Below, in pieces: positions 54,526 through 64,000 of a stretch of DNA of 64,000 nucleotides. The position numbers were made by a program, and so were the translations under genes. Location: positions 682,001-746,000 of the forward strand of contig NZ_CP046977.1 in NCBI RefSeq assembly GCF_030408455.1. The letters are read 5' to 3'. The notes under the pieces were generated by a model. It worked only from the letters and a program-made list of their open reading frames with translations. It was not told where the DNA came from and did no database searches. Each line of letters starts with the position of its first letter. Positions within the stretch are counted from its first letter, which is position 1. Source of the DNA: Corynebacterium atrinae. GTDB taxonomy: Bacteria; Actinomycetota; Actinomycetes; Mycobacteriales; Mycobacteriaceae.

Positions 54526-55359
54526 ATGTCGAAGAAGAAGCCCCGTCCAGTACCGATCCCCGCAGAAACGATCCCGGGGATCGTTGACGCGCACACGCAC
54601 CTCGCCTCGGCGGGGGCCCGGACCCCCGACGAGGTGGATGCGATGGTGGCGCGGGCGGTAGGGGCGGGCGTCGAGAAGCTGTGTACCGTCGGCGACGGAT
54701 TGGCGGAGGCCGAGTTGGCGCTGGCCGCCGCCCAGCACAACGAGCGGGTGTTTGCCGCGTGCGCGATTCATCCGACGAGGGCACTGGAACTCGACGAGGC
54801 AGCTCGGGCGCGCTTGCGGGACATGGCCGCGGACCCGCGATGCGTGGCGGTGGGGGAGACGGGGTTGGATACCTATTGGATCCGCCACGAGCCGGAGTCG
54901 ACGGCGCCGCTCGATGTGCAGGAGGAGGCGCTGCGCTGGCACATTGACTTGGCGGTGGAGTCGGGGAAGGCGCTGATGATTCACAATCGGGAAGCCGATG
55001 AGGAGCTCATGCGGGTCCTCGCCGATGCCCCGCAGCCCAATCACACGATCTTGCATTGCTTTTCTTCGCCACTGGACATGGCTGAGGAGGCATTGGCGCG
55101 TGGTTACGTGCTGAGTTTCGCGGGCAACGTGACGTTCAAGCGCAACGAGGAGCTGCGGGAGGCGGCCAGGCTGGCTCCGCGGGGCCAGCTGCTCATCGAG
55201 ACGGATGCGCCGTACATGACGCCGGAGCCCTTCCGGGGTGGCCGGAATGAGCCGGCGATCATTGGGCACACGGCGTTGTGTGTGGCGAAGGCACGGGGGA
55301 TGGAGCCGGAGGAACTAGCGGTAGAACTGAGCGAGACTTTCGACACCGTGTATCTCTAG
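54526..55359 (+). CDS. tatD: TatD-family metal-dependent DNase
   Basis: A 277-residue TIM-barrel hydrolase with GIVDAHTHL (metal His pair), GETGLDTYW, MIHNRE, LHCFSS and the late ETDAPYM. TatD enzymes are 3'-5' exonucleases for DNA and RNA, or quality-control deacylases. Start MSKKKPRP is chosen by the promoter spacing; longer upstream frames shadow the cyclase gene. It precedes rpfB-ksgA-ispE as in M. tuberculosis. Confidence 0.94.
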   Translation: MSKKKPRPVPIPAETIPGIVDAHTHLASAGARTPDEVDAMVARAVGAGVEKLCTVGDGLAEAELALAAAQHNERVFAACAIHPTRALELDEAARARLRDMAADPRCVAVGETGLDTYWIRHEPESTAPLDVQEEALRWHIDLAVESGKALMIHNREADEELMRVLADAPQPNHTILHCFSSPLDMAEEALARGYVLSFAGNVTFKRNEELREAARLAPRGQLLIETDAPYMTPEPFRGGRNEPAIIGHTALCVAKARGMEPEELAVELSETFDTVYL

Positions 55360-55425
55360 GTGCGCATGTGGCTTGAGTGTTGCAAGAGGTATCGCGCGGG
55401 AAATGATACTGGACGATCGGCGAAT

Positions 55426-55441
55426 GTTACCGTACTGTGAC
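55426..55441. promoter_or_regulatory. Paired GTNAC site upstream of rpfB
   Basis: GTTAC and GTGAC are separated by six bases (11-bp period), 60 bp before the rpfB ATG. rpf-type genes are MtrA targets in actinobacteria, so this is a candidate MtrA site. Confidence 0.45.
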
Positions 55442-55492
55442 CATTGGCCGATTTTCCACAGTGAGAAAACACGACTGAGAAAACGAGACTGA

Positions 55493-56632
<1,140 letters not shown>

Positions 56633-56650
56633 GCCGCCTAAGGCGTGCAC

Positions 56651-56663
56651 TAGATTGGTCTCT
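56651..56663 (+). promoter_or_regulatory. -10 element for leaderless ksgA
   Basis: TAGATT (56651-56656) is seven bases before the ksgA ATG. No Shine-Dalgarno is present, so ksgA may have its own leaderless transcript in addition to read-through from rpfB. Confidence 0.5.
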
Positions 56664-57530
56664 ATGACCTCCAGCAGCGCGCAGCCCGCCGACCTCCTCG
56701 GCCCCGTGGAGATCCGCACTCTGGCGGAGAAGCTCAACGTCACCCCGACGAAGAAGCTCGGCCAGAACTTCGTGCACGATCCGAATACGGTGCGCCGCAT
56801 CGTCGCGGCCGCGGACCTGGACCCCAGCGATCACGTCGTCGAGGTTGGCCCCGGCCTGGGATCACTGACCCTGGCGTTGCTGGATACCGCGGACAGGGTC
56901 ACCGCCGTGGAGATCGACGATCGCCTCGCCGCCGAGCTCCCACACACCGTGGCCTGGCGCGCGGCCCCCTACGCCTCACGCCTGACCATCGTCGGCCGGG
57001 ATGCCCTCAAAATCACCGCCGATGACCTGCAGGAACCGACCGCCCTGGTGGCCAACCTCCCGTACAACGTCTCGGTCCCGGTGTTGCTGCACCTTCTGGC
57101 GACTTTTCCGTCGATCCGCCGCGTCCTCGTCATGGTCCAGGCCGAGGTCGCCGATCGCCTCGCGGCCACCCCAGGTTCCAAAATCTACGGCGTGCCCAGC
57201 GTCAAAGCCGCCTTCTATGGCGATGTCAAGCGCGCCGGGGCCATCGGCAAAAGCGTCTTCTGGCCCGCCCCAAAGATCGAATCGGGACTGGTCCGCATCG
57301 ATCGCTACGTCAATCCGCCGTGGCCGATCACGGAAGAATCCCGGGCCCGCGTGTGGCCGCTTATCGACGCCGCCTTTGCCCAGCGCCGCAAAACCCTCCG
57401 TGCCGCACTGTCCGGCCACTACGGCGGCGGGGCCGCCGCCGAAGCGGCGCTGCACGCCGCCGGGATCGACCCGCAGCTGCGCGGGGAGAAGCTCTCCGTC
57501 GCCGACTTCGTCCGGCTGGCTGGGCTGTAG
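56664..57530 (+). CDS. ksgA: 16S rRNA dimethyladenosine transferase (RsmA/KsgA)
   Basis: A 288-residue SAM-dependent enzyme dimethylating A1518 and A1519. Motifs: [26 protein letters not shown], the catalytic NLPYN (VANLPYNVS), and a C-terminal helical domain ending [12 protein letters not shown] 56664 is chosen by homology and promoter; a long in-frame upstream extension shadows rpfB. The stop lies two bases before the ispE ATG. Confidence 0.95.
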   Translation: MTSSSAQPADLLGPVEIRTLAEKLNVTPTKKLGQNFVHDPNTVRRIVAAADLDPSDHVVEVGPGLGSLTLALLDTADRVTAVEIDDRLAAELPHTVAWRAAPYASRLTIVGRDALKITADDLQEPTALVANLPYNVSVPVLLHLLATFPSIRRVLVMVQAEVADRLAATPGSKIYGVPSVKAAFYGDVKRAGAIGKSVFWPAPKIESGLVRIDRYVNPPWPITEESRARVWPLIDAAFAQRRKTLRAALSGHYGGGAAAEAALHAAGIDPQLRGEKLSVADFVRLAGL

Positions 57531-57532
57531 CG

Positions 57533-58483
57533 ATGCGTGAGATCGCTGCCCGCGCCCACGGCAAGGTCAACCTCCACCTCGGGGTGGGGGACGCGCGCGA
57601 GGATGGATTCCACGAACTGGTCACCGTCTTCCAGTCCCTCGACCTCCACGACACCCTTTCATTGCTCATCGACGAGGACGTTGAGGTGCGCGAGGGCAGC
57701 ATCGTCTCCGACCTGACGGTGACTGGCCTCGACGCGAGGTACGTGCCGTGCAATCCGACGAACCTGGCGTGGCGGGGCGTCGATAAGCTCGTGGACGCCT
57801 ACCGGGCCCGGGGGCTCGAATCCGCTCCCTCGGTGCGCATCCACATCCGCAAAGGCATCCCGACGGCCGGCGGCATGGCCGGCGGATCGGCCGACGCGGC
57901 GGCCGCGCTGGTGGCCACCCAAGCCCTGCTCAGCGACTACCTCCCGCCCCTCGACCCGGCGGACCTGGACGCCCTCGCCGGCGAACTCGGCTCCGATGTG
58001 CCCTTTACCCTGCGCGGCGGGACGATGCTGGGCACCGGGCGCGGCGAGCAGCTCACCCACATGCTCTCGCGCGGTAATTACCACTGGGCGCTGGTTTTTT
58101 CTAAGAAGGGTCTGTCCACCCCGCGGGTGTTCAGCCACCTCGACGAACTACGCGCGCAGGGCCGTGACCTGTCGCCTTCCCTGGACACGACGGAACTGTC
58201 GAAGGCGCTGATGAGTGGTTCGCCGGAACAACTCGCACCCTGGTTGGTCAACGACCTGCAGGCTGCGGCCGTGAGCCTACGCAGTGACATTGCCCGCACC
58301 CTGAAGCTGGGCCAACAGGCCGGGGCACTGGCCGCGATCGTGTCGGGATCGGGCCCCACCTGCGCCTTCCTCTGCTCCTCTGAGCTGCACGCCCGCGACC
58401 TCCTCGACGACCTCTTGGCCGAGGGACTCTACTCCGGAGCCGTCGCACACGGCCCCACCAAGGGCGCGTACGTCCTCGACTAA
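57533..58483 (+). CDS. ispE: 4-diphosphocytidyl-2-C-methyl-D-erythritol kinase
   Basis: A 316-residue GHMP kinase of the MEP isoprenoid pathway. It has AHGKVNLHLGVG at the N-terminus, the ATP-binding PTAGGMAGGSADAAAAL, LGSDVPF and the C-terminal SGSGPTCAFL. It begins two bases after ksgA and ends 22 bp before the ABC-F gene, the usual actinobacterial order. Confidence 0.96.
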   Translation: MREIAARAHGKVNLHLGVGDAREDGFHELVTVFQSLDLHDTLSLLIDEDVEVREGSIVSDLTVTGLDARYVPCNPTNLAWRGVDKLVDAYRARGLESAPSVRIHIRKGIPTAGGMAGGSADAAAALVATQALLSDYLPPLDPADLDALAGELGSDVPFTLRGGTMLGTGRGEQLTHMLSRGNYHWALVFSKKGLSTPRVFSHLDELRAQGRDLSPSLDTTELSKALMSGSPEQLAPWLVNDLQAAAVSLRSDIARTLKLGQQAGALAAIVSGSGPTCAFLCSSELHARDLLDDLLAEGLYSGAVAHGPTKGAYVLD

Positions 58484-58492
58484 CCATTCGAC

Positions 58493-58505
58493 TAGGCTCA
58501 CCGGC
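58493..58505 (+). promoter_or_regulatory. -10 element for leaderless ABC-F gene
   Basis: TAGGCT (58493-58498) is seven bases before the ATG at 58506, without a Shine-Dalgarno. Confidence 0.5.
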
Positions 58506-60317
<1,812 letters not shown>

Positions 60318-60406
60318 GCACCTCGAGAATCGATGAGCCGTCGGGGACAACATGGTGGGCATTGTTTCCACCAGTAGAAGACTCCCATAGAAAGGCAGGT
60401 TAAGTA

Positions 60407-60805
60407 ATGAAAAGACGACAATTGATTATGGGCGCTACCGTGGTCGGGCTGGCGGTCGCTATGACAGCGGTGTTGTCGGCATGTCGCGGACCAGCACCGA
60501 TCTCAGACATTGACTGGCACCTAGAGACCGACCGCACCGCCAACTTCCGAATCGAGGGAGACAAGCTGAGCGGCACGGATTCGTGCAACCGGATTTTCGG
60601 TGAGGCTGTCATTTCAACTGGTGAACCAAAGACCATCGATTTCGGCCTTTTAGGATCGACCCGTATGGCCTGCCCCGATACAACCAACGCGCAGGAAGAC
60701 ATGCGGAATGCGTTGAGCGGGCAACGTCTCGTCGAGCAGCCCGACCCTTCGACTCTGGTGCTAGTGGATGCGGAGACCAACGAGCGATGGCGGTTCGTTC
60801 AATAG
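60407..60805 (+). CDS. META/HslJ-domain lipoprotein
   Basis: A 132-residue exported lipoprotein. The signal peptide ends in the lipobox LSAC (C26). The mature part has the META pattern: SDIDWHLETD..., GDKLSGTDSCNRIFGEA, STRMACPD and a final ETNERWRFV. META proteins in other bacteria accompany heat-shock or antibiotic tolerance. The gene stands alone between the ABC-F gene and the radical SAM gene, with no visible operon. Function unknown. Confidence 0.82.
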   Translation: MKRRQLIMGATVVGLAVAMTAVLSACRGPAPISDIDWHLETDRTANFRIEGDKLSGTDSCNRIFGEAVISTGEPKTIDFGLLGSTRMACPDTTNAQEDMRNALSGQRLVEQPDPSTLVLVDAETNERWRFVQ

Positions 60806-60838
60806 GGGCACGCATGAAGTAGAGCAGGACACCCGATC

Positions 60839-62068
60839 CTAAATCGACGTCGGACCTTCCACGACAGTGAGTTTCAACGGCGGGGTGCGCACCCCCGACT
60901 CCTTAGCTGTTGAGTCGGCTTCCCACCCGGGTGGGACGTAGACGCAGGTTGGGTCGGAAGCTCGGTAGTCACCGGTCAGTGCGAACGCTGTCGAACGTGA
61001 ACCTCCGCAGACGGTGTGGAATCCGCACACGCTGCACTTTCCGTGCCAATTGTCGGGGTCACGGAGCTCTTTGAACACCGGTGATTCGGTGTAGATCTCT
61101 GGAAAATCGGTATCTTTGACGTTTCCGCAGTGCAGGGGGAGGAAACCGTTGGGGTAAACGTCGCCGACGTGGTCGATGAAGGCGAAACCAGAGCCCGAGT
61201 TCACTGCCATGGGGGAGCGCGGCGGACGTGGCTTCGCCGCGTGTTCGCCAAGCAGGGCGGTGGTCTGTTGGGTGAGGTTCTCGTAAAGCGGCCCGCCCGC
61301 ATACTTCGGTGCTCCGGACTCCTCGGCCTCGCGGCGTTGCAGAACCACCCGGCGGTACTGCGGGGCCTCGGTCGTTTTGATGGCGATGCGGTCCGAGATA
61401 TCAACTAGCCAGTTGAGGACGTCTTCACGCTCTTCCGGTGACAAACAATTGAGTGCTGCTCCTCGGCCAGTGGGTACGAGGAAGAAGACGTACCACATCT
61501 TCGCGCCCATCTCGATGACCTTCTTCAGTAGCGCTGGGGCCTCGTGAATGTTGTCACGCGTCAGGGTGGAGTTGATCTGCAGGCGATAGCCGGCCTCGTT
61601 GATCACCGGAGCCATCTCGATGGTCTGCTCGAAGGTGCCGGAGAATCCGCGGAACGCATCGTGGGTCTGCGCGGTGGCCCCGTCCAGTGACATGGACATG
61701 GCTTTGCCGCCAGCTTCCCGCAGTGATCGAATGCGCTCCGGGGTGAGCTTGGGGGTGACTGACGGGGAGAGCGACACGTTGAGTCCCTTGGACGTGCCGT
61801 AAGCCGTAAGTTCTTCGAGGTCTTCCCGCTCGAAAGGATCGCCACCCGTGAGCACAACCAGGGGAAGGGGCTTCTCATAAGACGACAGCGCGTCGAGTAG
61901 TCGCTTACCCTCGTCCGTCGACAGCTGATCGGGGTGTGGTTCATGCTGGGCGTCGGCTCGGCAGTGCTTGCACACCAAGCCACAGGCTCGCGTCACCTCC
62001 CAAATCACGATGAACGGCTTCGTGTTGATGTCGTGGCGGACGGTGCGGACTGCTGGGGGCCGATGCAC
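60839..62068 (-). CDS. Radical SAM/SPASM-type enzyme
   Basis: A 409-residue iron-sulfur enzyme. The [4Fe-4S]-SAM motif is C29-x3-C33-x2-C36, with GGDPFER and SMSLDGATAQTHDAFRG behind it. The C-terminal SPASM-like cluster includes HCGNV and CSVCGFHTVCGGSR. Related proteins make peptide or heme (AhbD/NirJ-like) modifications. No precursor peptide is seen in the flanking gaps. GTG 62068 is preferred over TTG 62089 because GAGGAAG precedes it by four bases. Product unknown. Confidence 0.82.
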   Translation of the reverse strand: MHRPPAVRTVRHDINTKPFIVIWEVTRACGLVCKHCRADAQHEPHPDQLSTDEGKRLLDALSSYEKPLPLVVLTGGDPFEREDLEELTAYGTSKGLNVSLSPSVTPKLTPERIRSLREAGGKAMSMSLDGATAQTHDAFRGFSGTFEQTIEMAPVINEAGYRLQINSTLTRDNIHEAPALLKKVIEMGAKMWYVFFLVPTGRGAALNCLSPEEREDVLNWLVDISDRIAIKTTEAPQYRRVVLQRREAEESGAPKYAGGPLYENLTQQTTALLGEHAAKPRPPRSPMAVNSGSGFAFIDHVGDVYPNGFLPLHCGNVKDTDFPEIYTESPVFKELRDPDNWHGKCSVCGFHTVCGGSRSTAFALTGDYRASDPTCVYVPPGWEADSTAKESGVRTPPLKLTVVEGPTSI

Positions 62069-62152
62069 GGGACTTCCTCGGGTTGCCAAGAGTGGAAAAG
62101 ATTCTGTTCCCCAGCTACTTTACCCCCGTGCCTCGAGCCCACGGCGGCGTCG

Positions 62153-62824
62153 TCAGTCAGTCAACCCTGTTTCCCGCAGGGTGATGTTGAGCCTGCCTGA
62201 CGCCAGCCCGCAGTCGGGCGGCGCAGTATGCGGATAGATCTTTGGCACGCCGTGATAAGCCAGCCGGGCTGGGCCACCGAAAACGAAGAGATCGCCGGAG
62301 GCGAGATCGATGTCGTGATAGGGCTTACTACGGTTGTTGGTGTTGCCGAAGCGAAACTTGCAGGAATCTCCGATGGAGAGGGAAATGACCGGGGCGGGGG
62401 AGCGTTCCTCCCGGTCTTGGTGCATCCCCATCTTGGCGGTGTCGGCGTAGTAATTCACCAGCGCGGTGTCTGGGGTGTAGGTGGCCCCAGCGTCGTGGTC
62501 GCCAGTGGCGGCAATGAGGGCCTGGCGGCCCAGCCGTACCATCCATTCGGGGAAGTCGAGGACTCGATGTCCGTTCACATCGACGGCGTTGCGGGTGTAT
62601 TCGTAGGGGCGCCAATGCCAGCCAAGGCACACCGTTTGTACGCTCATGTCATGCCCGCGGATCTTTGGGGAGTGGAGGGGGACCGGGCCTTGGATCCATT
62701 CGTGGAAGCGGGCGACGATCCACCGTTGTTGCTCCAAGGTGAGCCAGCCCGGCACATGGTGTGCATCCGCCGGGAGCTCGACCGCAGGAGGCCCAAGTAG
62801 GTCATCACCGAAGAGCGGCTCCAT
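62153..62824 (-). CDS. alkB: AlkB-family 2-oxoglutarate/Fe(II) DNA dealkylase
   Basis: A 223-residue dioxygenase. Iron ligands are H135, D137 (MHQDRE) and H191 (AYHGVPKI), and R211/R217 in RLNITLRETG bind 2-oxoglutarate and substrate. LVNYYADTAKMGMH is the AlkB nucleotide-lid region. AlkB reverses 1-methyladenine and 3-methylcytosine damage. The start overlaps the end of ogt by 20 bp, so sigma, ogt and alkB form one operon. Confidence 0.9.
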   Translation of the reverse strand: MEPLFGDDLLGPPAVELPADAHHVPGWLTLEQQRWIVARFHEWIQGPVPLHSPKIRGHDMSVQTVCLGWHWRPYEYTRNAVDVNGHRVLDFPEWMVRLGRQALIAATGDHDAGATYTPDTALVNYYADTAKMGMHQDREERSPAPVISLSIGDSCKFRFGNTNNRSKPYHDIDLASGDLFVFGGPARLAYHGVPKIYPHTAPPDCGLASGRLNITLRETGLTD

Positions 62825-63413
62825 GGGAGTCTCCCTTCTCGAGGTCCAGCAAGATCGATTTTGCCTCCAGTCCGCCGAGGTACCCGCCCAGGGTTCCATC
62901 GGAACGCAGCACGCGGTGGCACGGAATGATCACCGGCAGGGGATTGGTGGCGCAGGCGGTTCCCACGGCGCGAATGGCCGTCGGCTTGCCCACCAACGCT
63001 GCGACCTCTTTGTAGGACCGGGTGTTTCCGTAGGTGATGCGGGGGAGAAAGCTGTGCACCTCGCGGCGAAATCCCGCGGAGAGGGCGAAATCCAGGGGCA
63101 GATCGAAGACCTGGCGGCGACCAGAGAAGTACTCCTCTAATTCTCCGGCGACCGTGTCCAGCCGCGCGGGAGCCTCCAGCACTCGCGGACTGACCTTGGC
63201 GGCGATGGTCGTCAGGACGGCGTCGAAACCCTCGACCTCGAAGGCCACACGCACGAGGCCTTTCTCCGTCGCGGCCAACAACAGCGGGCCGAGCGGGGAA
63301 TCCACGATGCGATAAGCGACGTCGAGGTTCCCTTCCGCCGCGGCGCGTCGTCCTAGTTCAACGTGGAGTTGGTCGAGGTCCGCGCGGGAAATGGGGAAAG
63401 AGGCAAGGTTCAT
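62805..63413 (-). CDS. ogt: O6-alkylguanine-DNA alkyltransferase (MGMT)
   Basis: A 202-residue suicide repair protein with acceptor C165 in IIPCHRVLR, the helix-turn-helix stretch SYKEVAALVGKPTAIRAVG and the tail GYLGGLEAKSILLDLE. The first 35 residues are an extra N-terminal helix region. It overlaps the sigma gene stop (ATGA) and alkB start, so translation of the three is linked. It directly removes alkyl groups from guanine O6. Confidence 0.92.
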   Translation of the reverse strand: MNLASFPISRADLDQLHVELGRRAAAEGNLDVAYRIVDSPLGPLLLAATEKGLVRVAFEVEGFDAVLTTIAAKVSPRVLEAPARLDTVAGELEEYFSGRRQVFDLPLDFALSAGFRREVHSFLPRITYGNTRSYKEVAALVGKPTAIRAVGTACATNPLPVIIPCHRVLRSDGTLGGYLGGLEAKSILLDLEKGDSHGAALR

Positions 63414-63883
63414 GAGGGCTCCTCCGTCGAGTAGGTCCTGCGCAAGTTCTTGATGCCATCTGCCGACGCCCGCCGCACGGCCTCCGCCGTCCCGCCGATC
63501 AACCGGGCAGTCTCGGTGTGCGGCAGCCCGCCCAGATAGTGGTAGGCGATGGCGAGGCGCTGCCGATCTGGCAGCTGCGCCACGTCCTGCCAGATGCCCT
63601 CGTCCGCGCCGGGATTGCCCCTTGAAGAGGGATGCTCCGGCACTTCAGGAGTCGGGATGGCGCGCCGGGCACGGGTGATGTCGATGGACTTGCGCTGGGC
63701 GACTCGCACGAGCCACGCCTCCACGTTCGCGTCGCCGGGCAGTTCCGGCCACGAGCGCAAGGCGGCGAGAAAGGTCTCTGACCAGGCATCGTCGGCGTCG
63801 GCGCCGTAGCCCAGGACGGTGCGGCAAACCCGAAGGATCGTGGCCCCGTGCTGGTGCACTGCCTGCTCGAATGGACCTTTCAT
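63410..63883 (-). CDS. ECF-type RNA polymerase sigma factor
   Basis: A 157-residue sigma-70 family factor with region 2 (DADDAWSETFLAALRSWPELP...EAWLVRVAQRKSIDI) and region 4 (LPDRQRLAIAYHYLGGLPHTETARLIG...AVRRASADGIKNLRR). No anti-sigma gene is in this cluster; the operon continues into ogt and alkB. ATG 63883 is chosen: TAGGCT lies seven bases upstream. Whether it drives its own operon is unknown. Confidence 0.86.
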   Translation of the reverse strand: MKGPFEQAVHQHGATILRVCRTVLGYGADADDAWSETFLAALRSWPELPGDANVEAWLVRVAQRKSIDITRARRAIPTPEVPEHPSSRGNPGADEGIWQDVAQLPDRQRLAIAYHYLGGLPHTETARLIGGTAEAVRRASADGIKNLRRTYSTEEPS

Positions 63884-63890
63884 CTTTCGC

Positions 63891-63896
63891 AGCCTA
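63891..63896 (-). promoter_or_regulatory. -10 element for leaderless sigma-ogt-alkB operon
   Basis: On the minus strand TAGGCT lies seven bases before the sigma-factor ATG. It directly follows the stop of the upstream MGMT gene (63898), so read-through is also possible. Confidence 0.5.
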
Positions 63897-63897
63897 C

Positions 63898-64000
63898 TTA
63901 GAACAAGCGCTGCCCGGCGGGCTCTTCGAGCTCCAGCAGCCACCGCTTGCGCTCTAGTCCGCCGGCGAATCCGGTTAGGGAGCCGTCCGCACCGATGACG
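63898..64000 (-). CDS. Second MGMT-family gene, partial (C-terminus)
   Basis: The last 33 residues of a protein whose 5' part lies beyond the window. VIGADGSLTGFAGGLERKRWLLELE matches the segment that follows the PCHR active site in O6-alkylguanine-DNA alkyltransferases, and it resembles but is not identical to the tail of ogt downstream. It runs in the same direction as the sigma-ogt-alkB genes with 14 bp between its stop and the sigma ATG, so it may be part of the same operon. Confidence 0.75.
   Translation of the reverse strand, partial: VIGADGSLTGFAGGLERKRWLLELEEPAGQRLF

Noticed and set aside
53877..54740. Extended 287-codon version of the cyclase-family gene
   Set aside because: The extra 82 residues are antisense to tatD and lack homology; the ATG at 54494 has a Shine-Dalgarno.
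60353..60373. TGGTGG/CCACCA hairpin after the ABC-F gene
   Set aside because: Six-base arms with a 9-nt loop and no T tract; too weak to call a terminator.

Overview
This 64-kb window is a stretch of chromosome from a high-G+C actinobacterium, almost certainly a Corynebacterium. The identification rests on gene content and order: a mycoredoxin next to thyA-folA, the pgi / chorismate mutase / uvrD1 / M23 peptidase block, perM-purN-purH, amtR, the zinc-free ribosomal protein cluster, the mprAB-htrA-mog block, mscL / SAF / folate cyclo-ligase / galU / glp / rimJ / glpR, pmt / rsmI / betP / metG and tatD / rpfB / ksgA / ispE. This matches the backbone known from C. glutamicum and, in large part, M. 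tuberculosis. I saw no phage, insertion sequence, CRISPR array, rRNA or tRNA.

Layout. 0-7 kb: thiol and folate metabolism (mrx1, folA, thyA), cysQ, and the giant helicase Lhr. 7-17 kb: nei2, small membrane proteins, a glutamate-cysteine ligase family enzyme, pgi, an MhuD-like heme-degrading enzyme, chorismate mutase, UvrD1/PcrA and a secreted M23 peptidase. 17-22 kb: a PadR-controlled ABC exporter with two clear operators, a tandem 130-bp non-coding repeat, and a second M23 peptidase. 22-29 kb: perM-purN-purH, a 21-bp inverted repeat, AmtR, a DUF294-like protein and the rpmB-rpmG-rpsN-rpsR operon. 29-38 kb: a NarL-type two-component system facing a CPBP protease, rpmE2-rpmF, MprAB and its HtrA protease, mog, mscL, a SAF protein and 5-formyl-THF cyclo-ligase. 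38-46 kb: galU, the gephyrin-like division protein Glp with RimJ and the GlpR-type membrane protein, tag, DoxX with a zinc-finger membrane protein, and protein O-mannosyltransferase. 46-60 kb: rsmI, betP, metG, an MFS carrier, a RecQ helicase with a phosphoribosyltransferase-like tail, a cyclase-family hydrolase, tatD, rpfB, ksgA, ispE and an ABC-F protein. 60-64 kb: a META lipoprotein, a radical SAM/SPASM enzyme, and an alkylation-repair operon (ECF sigma, ogt, alkB) with a second, truncated MGMT gene at the window edge.

Functional themes are envelope growth and stress (MprAB/HtrA, MscL, BetP, RpfB, two M23 peptidases, Pmt, Glp/GlpR, PerM), DNA repair (Nei2, Lhr, UvrD1, Tag, RecQ, Ogt, AlkB) and translation. 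Many genes start with no Shine-Dalgarno and a TANNNT hexamer 6-8 nt before the start codon, which indicates leaderless transcripts. The most unusual signals are an over-represented 10-mer (CTTATCGACG, 13 copies), paired GTNAC sites upstream of four genes of the type controlled by MtrA, the two unexplained intergenic repeats, and the sigma-ogt-alkB module.
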